A stretch of DNA of 64,000 bases from Amblyomma americanum. Its lineage: Eukaryota > Arthropoda > Arachnida > Ixodida > Ixodidae. Under the pieces are notes generated by a model. The model saw only the letters and a program-made list of their open reading frames with translations. It had not been told where the DNA came from and did no database searches. Location of the stretch: NCBI RefSeq assembly GCF_052857255.1, contig NC_135507.1, positions 74,462,020-74,526,019 of the forward strand, written 5' to 3'. This document shows, piece after piece, positions 25,101 to 36,946 of the stretch. Position 1 is the stretch's first letter; the number at the start of each line of letters is the position of its first letter. Made by a program: the position numbers and the translations under genes.

Positions 25101-28100
25101 TACATTTCTGTGCACATTATGTTTTTTTATATGGTACTGAGGCAGACTAGTTTTGTTTATTTTAGTTGCAAAGACCATACACTATTTTGAAAAAAAATAA
25201 GGGCAGCTATGTTTGCTTGCACGTTTTCTGAATTTTTTTTGTACTGAACAGATATTTGATATTCGATTCGATATTCAAAGCCATTTTTTCTTCATATTTG
25301 TATTCGATTCGTATTAGAAAATTTCAATATTCGCACACCCCTACATATTTTTTTAAAATTTTGGTTTGCTTTCGCTGAAACAGCCCATTGCACTACACCA
25401 TTTTTTGTTTTTACTATATGTAAGTTTACTATAGTGGTGTTTTACCGTACCAGGGCAAAAAGGAACACCAACCTCAACCAGGTTCCAGGCACGGTCAGGA
25501 AACACCGCGCACAGCTCGTCGAGACCCAGCCTGGCGCTGATGCGGTCGGGGGCCTCGAAGGACTTGAACCACCGCTTGGTCTTGCTCTGGCTGTCAATCA
25601 TGTGCACCTGGTGCTCAAAAGCCACGTTCAGCAGGTCTATGGGGCAATGCTTTGGGAGCAGCCTGCAACCAACCAAAAAGCCACAGGAGGGTGAAGAAAG
25701 TGTCAGGTCCAATGAACGAATGAATGAAAAACCCTTATTGCTCAATAGCGGTCTCGGCAAGCTTGGTGGGTCATTAACACAAGTGAGCTGTACCCATCCT
25801 TGGTGACACTTGACTTCCTGTCCAATAACTCTGCCTTCTCAATACCTGAAACAGATTTAATGGGGCTTTGGTTGGCTTGCTACACTTCCCGTGGGCTCTG
25901 GTTAACAGACTTTTGTTTGAATACAATGTCTTTCAATTCAGTATCTAATAATAATATTATAATAATACAATAATTGGTTTTTGGGAAAAGGAAATGGCGC
26001 AGTATCTGTCTCATATATCGCTGGACAACTGAAAGGGAAGGGATCAAGGAGGGAGTGAAAGAAGAATGGAAGAAAGAGGTGCTGTAGTGGAGGGCTCCGT
26101 GCTCCGGAATAATTTCGACCACCTGGGGATCTTTAACACACAGCACACAGGCACCTTAGGGGAACTCCGGATCAGTAGCCCAGCGCAACAATTCAGTATC
26201 TTGATAAAAAAAAAAATCTTGATAAAAAATTACAGCCCAGGCTTCTCAAATGCCTAGCATAACACTCTTTTTACAAGAAGGCCAAGTGCATCTTGTGCAG
26301 TGAGCTCTACCGAGTAATGAGCACAATGTAGCACAGTGTAGTAATATATGTAAGGCTCTTTGTGTTTTGCATTCTATGCTTATTTTTCAAAACTTAGAGG
26401 TAAAATTGTGTATATTCTTTTTTCCCAAATTACACAGAAGTCAGATACCTCATTTCTCTCTTCTTTTTTTTTTCATTTTGTGCACAATGTAAACAATTAC
26501 AAATCAGCACCCATTCTGTTGAACAAGGTGCTTTAACTGCACAAAGAAAGTTCATTTAGTTACATAATGAAAATATTCACTACCTGGCATGTATAATTTT
26601 TTTCCTGTATCCAAATACAGTAAAAGCTTGTTAATTCGAACTCGAAGGGGACCGGAAAATTGTTCGAATTAAGCGAAGTTCGAATTATCGAATGGCCGCT
26701 AGAAAATGGTTATAGCGCCCCGCCACACGGGCAGAACCCGAAGCAGTCACATCTAGACTCATTATCGCGAACTAGGCTAGTACACGTTTGTGGCGGGCAT
26801 ATTCTGAGGATTAAATTCATCTGTTCCTAGTGGCAAATCAAATAAACTGATCGGCCAGTTATGCGCCAGAAACAAGTACTGGAATGTATTCACGTGAACA
26901 GCGAGCTTTAGTGCTGAAATATATGACTCTATTTATGCTCCAAAACATGTTTATTTACGGGGAAGGGTACTCAAAATTAAAAGTAATCGGCAAAGTGCAT
27001 TTGCTTGAGTTTCTTCTGCCAATACTCCACCAGCGTCATTTGCAGCTTGCCCAACACTCCTGCGCAACGTCGAGCGCTGATGCTACTTCATGTGCACTTG
27101 GCGGTGGCATAGTCGCATCGCTGCCATCGGATTCATCAGTGTCGGCTGTTCTCTCCGCACGTGAGCCCTGCAATCGACGTCTGCTGTACAACGCCTTCAG
27201 AGCCATTGAGACAACTTCTCGTCTGGGTCCAGACTTTTAACAGGTAGTTTGGCTACATCCGGGAGTGAATTCTACCCCTGAGTTTTGGGGTAAGAATCCG
27301 GTTTCACCAGACTTCTGTCAGGCTTCCTTGAGGTGCAGAAATCGGGAGGAACTGAATTTTACCAAGAAATTAAGAGCTCTCTGTACATACTAAGATCCCT
27401 AGATTTCCGTGATTCCGCAAATATTAGCAGATTTAATCATTTTTTCCGGAATTGTGTGTTACCAGCCACATTCTCACTTTTTTGGTGATATGCATTGTAC
27501 TTGTGGACATCAATAGTAATAAGTAATAACGAGAATTTGTCTCCTGAAATTTCCTCTGAAGGTAGAACCTTGTAAAAAACAAAGTTCTGCTGCAGCTTTC
27601 ATATATGTTACCTCCCTCGCTGTGGTAAAATTACTGTATTTCCACAAATATAGCTTTGTGGAAATACAATATTAGGATCGCCCAAGTCTAAAGTGTTCTC
27701 TTCGGACAGCGCCTCGTGTTATATTTGGAAGCAAGCTCCAAGTATTGCGCAAATATTTTTCAATGTCCGTTGGGGTACCCAAAGTGAGCTCACCCCCCAG
27801 GCTTTTTGACGACAATGGGCCATTGAGGCAAAGCGAGCGGCACACACAGGTGTGAAAGGGTTGCTACAAATGTGGAACGAAGGCAGCACGATCCATTGTG
27901 AAAGCAGAGAAGGTAGTGAAAGAATCATCGAAAGTAGAGAAGGAAAAAAAAGAAGGAACAAATGGACACAGAACTGTGTAGCATAAAATCTGAGCAGCAA
28001 GGCAAAGAAGCGTTGTCAAGTGGCCACAGCTACGCACAAGCCTTACCACAAAATGTTGTAGACTGTTTGTTCTCAGTTTGCCAAATTTAAAATTTCCCAA

Positions 28101-31100
28101 CAAAGAAAATTACCGCTGTTATATGTAAGTAACCAAATATTTTTCGATGATGTGTTGAATGATGTGTAAAGCCATGCATTACTGCTGGAAACAATGTTAA
28201 ATTTAATCAAGCAGCTTTCACCCTGGCTGCACTGTTTGTTCCAGAACACAGTGCCTGTTAGGCAAGCTTGCAATGCAGTATATAAAAATTAAATTGAGGA
28301 CAATGCATCGAGTTGCTGAAAGGAAAACGACTAGGGGCTAACACTAGGAGACAGGAAGAGAGTGCGAGGGAACAAACGTCGGTCAATGATATCCTGGCTG
28401 AAATCCCAAAGAAATGGGCAAGTGTGGCAAGGTGGGTAATGCAGACAGCAGATGGCCAATGGTCGCTTAGGGAGATGGAGAGCGTTACAAGAGAAGATAA
28501 CTGAAGTAAGGATCAGGTGGAAAGATGAGGTTAGGAAATTTGCAAGGAAAGAGTGGTTTGCAGCTGGCACAAAATAGGGTTGCTTGATTAGAGGGATATA
28601 GGAGAGGCCCTGGTCCTGAAATGGATTCAGCTCAGTGACAATGATGGCGAACCATCGTGTTGTCATATCTATAAGGAATTACATTATGCTTCATGAGAAA
28701 CTGCAACTCCTCCACTGTACTTGTTACATTAGAATAAACTCCTTGGTTACATCAAGCATTAACTAGCTCAGGCACCATTAGTGATTTCGATTTAAGACAA
28801 ATTTTTTGCCTAAATAGCAAATGCAGGCCTCAAGAAAGTGAACTCGTTAAATTTCCAATGAAAAGCAACAACAGTTATTTTTTTACAAGCTCACACAAAA
28901 GCGCTATAGCCATGTTATCGTATGCGGCGATTTTAACTTGCCAAACATCAACTGGGATTCTGTGTGCGCTCAAACTTTGTGTGCTAACTCGGATGCTTTG
29001 CTCAGCATAGCTTTTAATTATAACTTAAACCAGGTTGTTCAGAAACCTACGCGTATTACAGCAAATACGAGTTCTCTTCTTGACCTGGTATTTATATCAG
29101 ACCCTGTTAGTCAATTGGGCTTTTCGACAGATGTCTTTCCCGGAATATTGGACCATGAAGCGGTGCTCTTTAAAAGCGAATTGATGCGACCAGTAATTGT
29201 TCATCAGGAAGGAAAAGCGTTTCGCGACTTTAACAATGCTCAGGATGAAAGCGTTCTAGATCAGCTTGAACTGACGTATGAATCCTTTGCTAAAAAATAC
29301 ACTGATGGGCGTACAAGTGTGAACGACTTGTGGTTAGAATTCAAAAGTACGGTTCATCAATGTATCAACAAGTACGTGCCGCTTAAACATAAGAAGCTGA
29401 AAATGGCGTGTCCCTGGATAACACGCGAGATCATACAGTTAAAACGTTGTGTGAAGCGCTTATCAAGGTCAAGTAATAAAGTTGGTGGTGCTTTGCCGGC
29501 TCTTCGGGCTGAACTGCGTTCAAAAATAAAATCTTCACGGTACCACTTTTTTAATGTCAAGATGCACAATTTTCTAAAAACTGACCCCCAAAAGTTCTGG
29601 AGGCATCTGTCACAGAAAAAAGACCCGGTTAACAAACTTCTCCTTAACAGCACAGTTGTTACCGACCCCCTCTGCTTAGCGACTGCCTTCAATGAGCACT
29701 TTTCTACTGTATTCCTGAGTAACAGCAACTCAGTCTCCGAATCTCGAACTAGCCATTTCAATCTGCCAGACCTAATTATTAACGAGGAGGGTATTGTTTC
29801 GGCTCTATTGCAGTTGAACACAAAAAAATCCTCTGGACCAGACGATATTCCAAACGCTTTTCTGTACAGATATGCTGAGTGGTGCGCTAAATACCTTTTC
29901 ATTATTTTTACTGAAAGTCTCAGGACAGGAGAAATTCCAAACGATTGGAAAACAGCAAAGGTGATACCCATTCACAAATCAGGAGACAAGCTTTGCGTGA
30001 AGAATTACAGGCCAATTTCTTTGTTATGTACGTCCAGTAAGGTGTTAGAACATTTTATTTTCAAGCACATAAGTTCATTCCTAGAGGGAAGCGGTTTTTT
30101 TATTGAAAGCCAGCACGGGTTTCGGCAAGGCTTGTCAACAGTGACGCAGCTTATTCATATCACAAATGAAATTATGATGTCACTAGACAATAATGGACAA
30201 GTAGATTTAATTTTCATTGACTTCGAAAAAGCGTTTGACCGGGTATCGCATGGCAATCTTTTGTTAAAAATAAGGTGGTGGTTAAACAATCGGCAAGTAG
30301 TACAATGGTTAGATTCCTACCTTACACAGCGGCATCAGTTTGTCCAGATATCTGAATCTCACTCCACAAAAGCGCCGGTAATTTCAGGAGTTCCCCAGGG
30401 CTCAGTCCTTGGGCCGCTTCTCTTCCTTATTTATTTGGACGACCTGTCCTTCAACTCACGCATACGCTGTCAGTTCTTCGCCGACGACTGTGTTATATAC
30501 CATAGTATCACATCAGTCGAAGACCAGACACTCCTAGCTGAATACTTAACAGCAGTTTCCAGCTGGTGTTGTACTTGGCAAATGGGTATAAACAGTTCAA
30601 AATGCGGAAAAATGACAGTAACACGAAAGAAACAATTGCTCCAATGCACATACAAAATCAATGGCCTTCCGATCAACTCAGTGACTCAGGTGAAATATCT
30701 TGGGGTAACCATGACATCCAACCTGAACTGGAGCGCACACATCCAGTCCATTGTCTCAGCAGCGTCCAAAAAACTTCGATTATTAAAGCACCGCCTAAAG
30801 CATTGCACGAGCAAAACTAAACTGACAGCATACACATCACTTGTGCGTCCAGTGCTCGAATACGCCGACGCTGTATGGGATCCGCACACAAAAACGGATA
30901 TAAAAAATCTTGAAGGCGTCCAGAGGAAAGCACTCCGGTTTATTTACCACGCTTATGGTCGGCAGGTCTCGGTGTCTGATTTGCTCAACAGATCTGGGCT
31001 TCCCACTCTTGAATCTCGTCGCAAGCAGCACCGACTAAAAATGTTGTTCAATATTGCCACCTAGTGTTGCCAGGTGGCGCAAGCTGTCCGCGAAGACGAT

Positions 31101-34100
31101 GAGGTTGCGATCGTGCTATCGCGGATCGGCCGCCATTACCGTCTCCTCTTGCCGACTCCAGTTGTTGAAGCGTCTCTCCGTGAGAACTCCGTGACAATTT
31201 GGTGGAGGTGCTGGGTACGAGTATCCCATGCAAGAAACCCCTCCAGGGAGCCGTGCCGCCAGCCCTGCGCCGATTGACACCCCGGTACACCGCTTCAGCC
31301 GGAGGCTGCAGGGACTTTCACCGGAGCTTGGACCACTCGCGACAGTTATGATGCCAGCCACCGGTATTCTCACGCAAGCTGCCGGTGCTACACCTGCCCA
31401 CTATACCTTGCAGACCCCGCGGGTTCCCAAGGCCTTCCACGGGGACCTTTTCGAAGACGTGGAGGACTGGTTCCTTCACTTCGAGCGTGTGGCTGCTTAT
31501 AACCAGTGGGACGACGCCGCGAAACTAAGAAACGTCTACTTTAGCCTAGAGGATGGCGCCCGCACGTGGTTTGAGAACCGTGAGGAAGTTCTAACTTCCT
31601 GGCGAGAGTTTCGCCGTCGCCTGCTGGAGGCCTACACCAGCGCGGATCGCCGCGAAAGAGCGGAGCGGGCAATCCAGTCCCGCGTCCAGCTACCGAACGA
31701 AAGCGTACAAATGTACGTCGAGGACATGACGCGGCTCTTCAGGAGAGCTGATCCTGCCATGCCTGAAGAGAAGAAACTTCGGCACTTAATGAGAGGCGTC
31801 AAAGAGCAGCTGTTCGCAGGCCTCGTGCGCAGCCCACCATCTACAGTTGCTGCATTTCTTTCGGAAGCCACAACGATGGAGAAGGTCCTGCAACAGCGTT
31901 GCGCCAGTTACGACCGGCCCGTGCATGCTGCTGCAGTCACATCATCGTTTGCCACCATCGGACAGCATCCTGATGATTTGCGGGAACTTATTCGCACAAT
32001 CGTGCGTGAGGAGCTTCACAAATTTTGTAGCCCGTCGCAGCCTGCGCTCGGTTCCATCTCCGCTCTTGTACGAGAGGAGGTACAACAGGCGTTCCGGGGC
32101 CCTGTTCCTGTGGTCGACGTACCACCTCTGCCTGGGGACTACCGCCGTCCGACGTACGCCGAAGTTGCAAGGCGTCCGGCTCCCGCTTCGCCGCCACCAA
32201 TTCACGCCACGCCTCAAGCTCCGCGGCCCTCTGTGCAACCGGTGCAGTACTTCGAGGATCGTCGAGCACCCCTCCGAAAGGCCGACGTTTGGCGTACACC
32301 TAACCGACGACCGCTCTGTTTTCACTGCGGAGAGCCAGGTCATCTTTATCGAAATTGTTATTACCGACGCATCGGCATCCAAGGCTTCCGCACCGACTCA
32401 CCGAGACCCCGTCAAGGTGAACGACCCCCTGAAATTGAAGAATTCCTTGCGGACCAGCGCAATCCATCCCGAGCGCAGCGGCAGTCGCGCTCACCCTCAC
32501 CGAGGCGCTCTTCCCCGACACCTCCCGGCTTCTCGCGAGCGGCACCGGGCCGATCGCCAAGTCCTCGTCGGGAAAACTGAAACCCGCGACCTTCGGGGGC
32601 GAGGTCGCTGGGGGGCGCTGTGCTGAAGACCTCCCGCCGTCGTCGCCGCTACAATCCGACAAAAACCCGCCGACGCCATCACCAGAGTTAAAAAACCGCG
32701 TTTCTTTAGAAATACCCGTTCTTATCGATGGTCGCAGAGTAAGCGCATTAGTTGATACCGGGGCCGATTATTCGATCTTAAGTGGACAACTGGCGACCAT
32801 TCTGAAAAAAAGTGATTACCCCTTGGCCTGGCGCGCACCTTCGAACTGCCGGCGGTCATCTGGTTACGCCCAAGGGTATGTGCACTGCTCGCGTTCAGAT
32901 CAGCAAGTCCACGTTCGTCGTCAGCTGCATCGTCCTGGGCGAGTGTTCTCGGGACCTAATCCTCGGCATCGACTTTCTGCGGGAGTATGGAGCAATTATC
33001 GATCTGCGCAACCGAATTGTCATGTTTTCCACAGAGCAAGCCGCCGAACTCGACAACTCCTGCCAACGCAGTGCCGCACTTCGCGTTTTCGCCGACAGCG
33101 TCACACTTCCGCCCCGTAGCAGTGTTTTGATTGAAGTCGCCTGTGCTGAGTTGCACGACGCTGAAGCAGTCGCCGAGGCTAATCATTCGCTCCTCCTGAC
33201 TCAAGGCATCTGCGCCGCTCGAAGCTTACTAACAATTCGCGCTGGCCGGTCTGCGATCCTTGTTACAAATTTTTCTCCAGAGCACCGGCACCTTTTCTCT
33301 GGAACTGCGATCGCTACCGCTGAAGCGGTTGTGGATGTTCCGGTCTGCTTTGCGTTCGCGGCAGCGGCCCCTGACGACCAATCATCGCGCGCCACTGACG
33401 ACCAATCTGTTCCGAATGTCGACATCAACTGCAACCTCCCCGAAGGAAAGCGCCTGGCCTTAGAGCACTTGCTATTGGAGTATAAACAGTGTTTCGCTTC
33501 TTCGTCGAAAGTTCGTCAAACGCCCCTCACGCAACACCGGATCATTACGTATGACGACGCTCGCCCTATACGCCAGCAGCCTTATCATGTTTCCGCCAAA
33601 GAACGGGAAGTAATCCAAAAGCAAGTTCAGGAGATGATTGACGACGGTGTAGTTCAACCTTCCCATAGCCCGTGGTCTTCGCCTGTTGTCCTTGTTAAAA
33701 AGAAGGATGGAACACTTCGATTCTGCGTGGACTACCGTAAATTAAACAATGTGACTAAAAAGGACGTCTACCCGTTGCCCCGCATTGATGACTCCCTGGA
33801 CAGATTACGGCGTGCTAAGTACTTTTCATCCATTGACCTGAAGAGCGGTTATTGGCAAATTGAAGTGGACGAACGGGACCGCGAAAAAACTGCTTTCGTT
33901 ACACCAGATGGCCTCTATGAATTCAAAGTGCTGCCTTTTGGCTTGTGCTCTGCGCCAGCGACGTTTCAACGGATGATGGACACTGTCCTCACCGGCCTCA
34001 AGTGGCAAAGTTGTCTTGTATACCTGGACGACGTTGTCGTTTTTTCAGAAACTTTTGAACAGCATCTCGTGCGCCTGCGAACTGTCCTCAGAGCCCTCCA

Positions 34101-36907
34101 TTCCGCTGACCTTACGCTGAAGCCCCAGAAGTGCCACTTCGGTTACACAGAGCTCAGGTTCCTCGGTCACGTTGTGAGCGCCGACGGAGTTCGACCCGAC
34201 CCCGACAAGACAGCCGCCGTCGCCAATTTTCCTACTCCGACTGACAAGAAAGCTGTCCAGCGTTTTCTGGGTCTCTGTGCATATTACCGACGGTTTATTG
34301 CGGACTTCGCAAAGATTGCAGAGCCGTTGACGCGCCTCACCAGGAGCAACACCTCCTTCGTTTGGACAATAGACCAAGAGACGGCTTTCTCTTCGCTCCG
34401 CCAACGCCTTCAGACATCTCCCGTTCTTGCACACTTCGACGAAGAGGCCGACACCGAGATCCACACCGACGCCAGCAATATCGGTCTTGGAGCTGTCCTT
34501 GTCCAACACCAAGAGGGCATTGAGAGAGATATAGCCTATGCTAGCCGTACTCTCTCCCGCGCCGAACGCAATTACTCTACGTCAGAGAAGGAATGCCTTG
34601 CTATCGTATGGGCCACCATGAAATTTCGCCCTTACCTTTACGGCCGCGCATTCAAAGTCGTAACCGACCACCACTGCCTATGCTGGCTGGCTAATTTGCG
34701 AGACCCGTCTGGACGATTGGCCCGCTGGAGTTTACGGCTCCAAGAATTCGACATTACCATCGTATATAAGTCGGGCCGTAAACACGAAGTCGCCGACACG
34801 CTGTCGCGTGCACCACTCGACTCTTCCGGTCCCGAAATCGACGACGACAGCGGTTTCCTCGGTATACTTAATGCATCGAACATAATAGCCCGGCAGCGGG
34901 CTGACACGGACCTCCGACCGCTGATTGACAACCTTGAAGGTCACGCCATGCCTCTACCACGACACTTCGCTCGACGTCTCGGCTCTTTCTGTTTGCGCGA
35001 AGGTATCTTATACAAAAAGAACTCGAGAGGCCAAGAAAGAGCTTACCTTCTGGTACTTCCGGCCGATCTTCGCGCCGACATTTTATTGGCATGCCACGAC
35101 GAGCCCACTTCAGGCCATCTGGGTTTTTCCCGGACGCTCGCCAGGATACGCAACATGTACTACTGGCCCGGACTCTCGGACGATGTCCAAAGGTACGTCA
35201 AAAGCTGCCGTGAATGCCAGCGCCGGAAGACGCCACCGCTTAAGCCGGCGGGTTTTCTCAAGCCCGTTACTACACCCCGCTCTCCGTTCGATCAAATAGG
35301 AATGGACCTTCTCGGTCCTTTTCCGTTGTCACTCTCAGGAAACAAGTGGATCATAGTCGCTACTGACTATTTGACTCGCTACGCCGAGACCAAGGCGATA
35401 CCCTGTGCCACAGCTTCAGAGGTCGCCAACTTTTTCATGCAAAACATCGTCTTGCGGCACGGAGCCCCTTCGTGCGTTATTACCGACAGAGGCACAGCGT
35501 TTACAGCGCAGCTAATCGACCATATATTTACGTTGAGCTGCACTAGCCATCGCAAGACCACAGCTTATCATCCGCAGAGCAATGGGCTAACCGAACGCTT
35601 AAACAAGACCATTGCGGACATGCTGTCAATGTACGTAGACGTTCAGCACAAAACTTGAGATGAGGTGCTACCGTACGTCACATTTGCGTACAACACGGCC
35701 CTCCAGGAGACTACACGCTTTACTCCCTTTCGTCTTGTATATGGACGTGAAGTCCAGAGCATGCTTGACGTGATGCTACCATGCCTCGATGACGACCAAC
35801 TCGCACCCGATGTTCATGAAATTGCCCAACGCGCTGAAGAAGCCCGTCAGCTTGCCCGCGTACACATCGGCCAGCAGCAGGGCACTGATGCGCGCCGTTA
35901 CAACCTTCGACACCGACAGGTCGACTACAATCCCGGTGAACAAGTTTGGGTGTGGACACCTGTCCGCCGCCAGGGCTTGTCCGAGAAACTACTCTGCCGG
36001 TACTTTGGCCCCTATAAAGTGCTACGGCGTATCAGTGATGTTACCTATGAAGTGGTTCCCGACGGTGCCGCGCAACCGAGACGTCGACAGCCCAACAGCT
36101 CTGACATTGTGCACGTTGTGCGGCTTAAGCCGTACTATGCCCGATAACGGCTTAGCGGCCCTCCGTTGTGACTCTGTGTGTGCTCCGTTTTCCTCGCGTT
36201 CTTCTCTGTTTCCCTTCTGAACCTTAGCGCGCCTACGCTGCTGGCGGCCCCACTGCGATGCCCTTCTTTTTCGGAGGGGGGAATAATGCCACCTAGTGTT
36301 GCCAGGTGGCGCAAGCTGTCCGCGAAGACGATGAGGTTGCGATCGTGCTATCGCGGATCGGCCGCCATTACCGTCTCCTCTTGCCGACTCCAGTTGTTGA
36401 AGCGTCTCTCCGTGAGAACTCCGTGACAATATCATACATAATAAAACAAAACTGAATTTTCAGAGTTACATACAATACAACACAACACGCCCCACCCGTA
36501 ACAAACACGAAAGGACTATCTTGATGCCACGATGCCGAACAAAAGCATATTCTTGTTCCTTCTTTCCACGCACCATTTCCGAATGGAACCGACTGCCAAG
36601 CGATATCACCAACCTGGTATCTTCAGAATCCTTCTTGTCTGCTGTTTCGGCTCATGTATCGCAGTAGCGTGTCTAGTACACAGTGTATTTCGGTTTCCTT
36701 GTTTTTATTCTGTTCACTTAGTCTGTTTGACGTCGGATGATTTGCCTGTACTTTTTTTTTTTTTGCTTCCCGTTGGTCTTATTGAATTTTGTCCTCGTAC
36801 TGTAATCGCCCTTTGTCGCTGTTATTTTGTTGTTACCACTTTGTAATTTTTTTCCTTTGTGCACTCCTGCCTTGACCGCCAAAGGGCAGTCGGCAGTATT
36901 TATGAAA

Positions 36908-36946
<39 letters not shown>

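Larger units (their letters stand above)
22262..25472 (-). other. ASNSD1 intron 7
   Basis: A 3.2-kb intron containing the hAT-like element at 23876-25343. The remaining DNA (22262-23867) shows no gene. A GCTCTTGTTAATTCAAACTC segment at 23607 resembles a diverged end of the element type seen at 26617. Confidence 0.5.
31055..36428 (+). mobile_element. Ty3/gypsy LTR retrotransposon, 5374 bp, structurally complete
   Basis: Bounded by two 142-bp direct repeats (31055-31196 and 36287-36428) that I read as identical base for base, starting TG and ending CA, with a 4-bp ATAT duplication. Internal order is primer-binding site, gag, protease, RT, RNase H, integrase, polypurine tract, the Ty3/gypsy order. 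There is no envelope frame. Identical LTRs mean a very recent insertion, yet the coding region carries a frame shift in the protease segment and an in-frame TGA in the integrase. It lies inside the LINE at 28872-36948, itself within ASNSD1 intron 6, on the strand opposite to ASNSD1. Confidence 0.95.

Noticed and set aside
29357..29971. 204-codon minus-strand frame inside the LINE
   Set aside because: Antisense of the reverse-transcriptase frame, with no independent similarity.
31847..32626. 259-codon frame overlapping the 3' half of gag
   Set aside because: Out-of-frame shadow of gag, with no recognisable domain. The real protease lies in a third frame beginning near 32577.
31055..36428. Endogenous retrovirus with an envelope gene
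   Set aside because: Only about 140 bp separate the pol stop from the 3' LTR, so there is no room for env; the order and 4-bp duplication fit a Ty3/gypsy retrotransposon.
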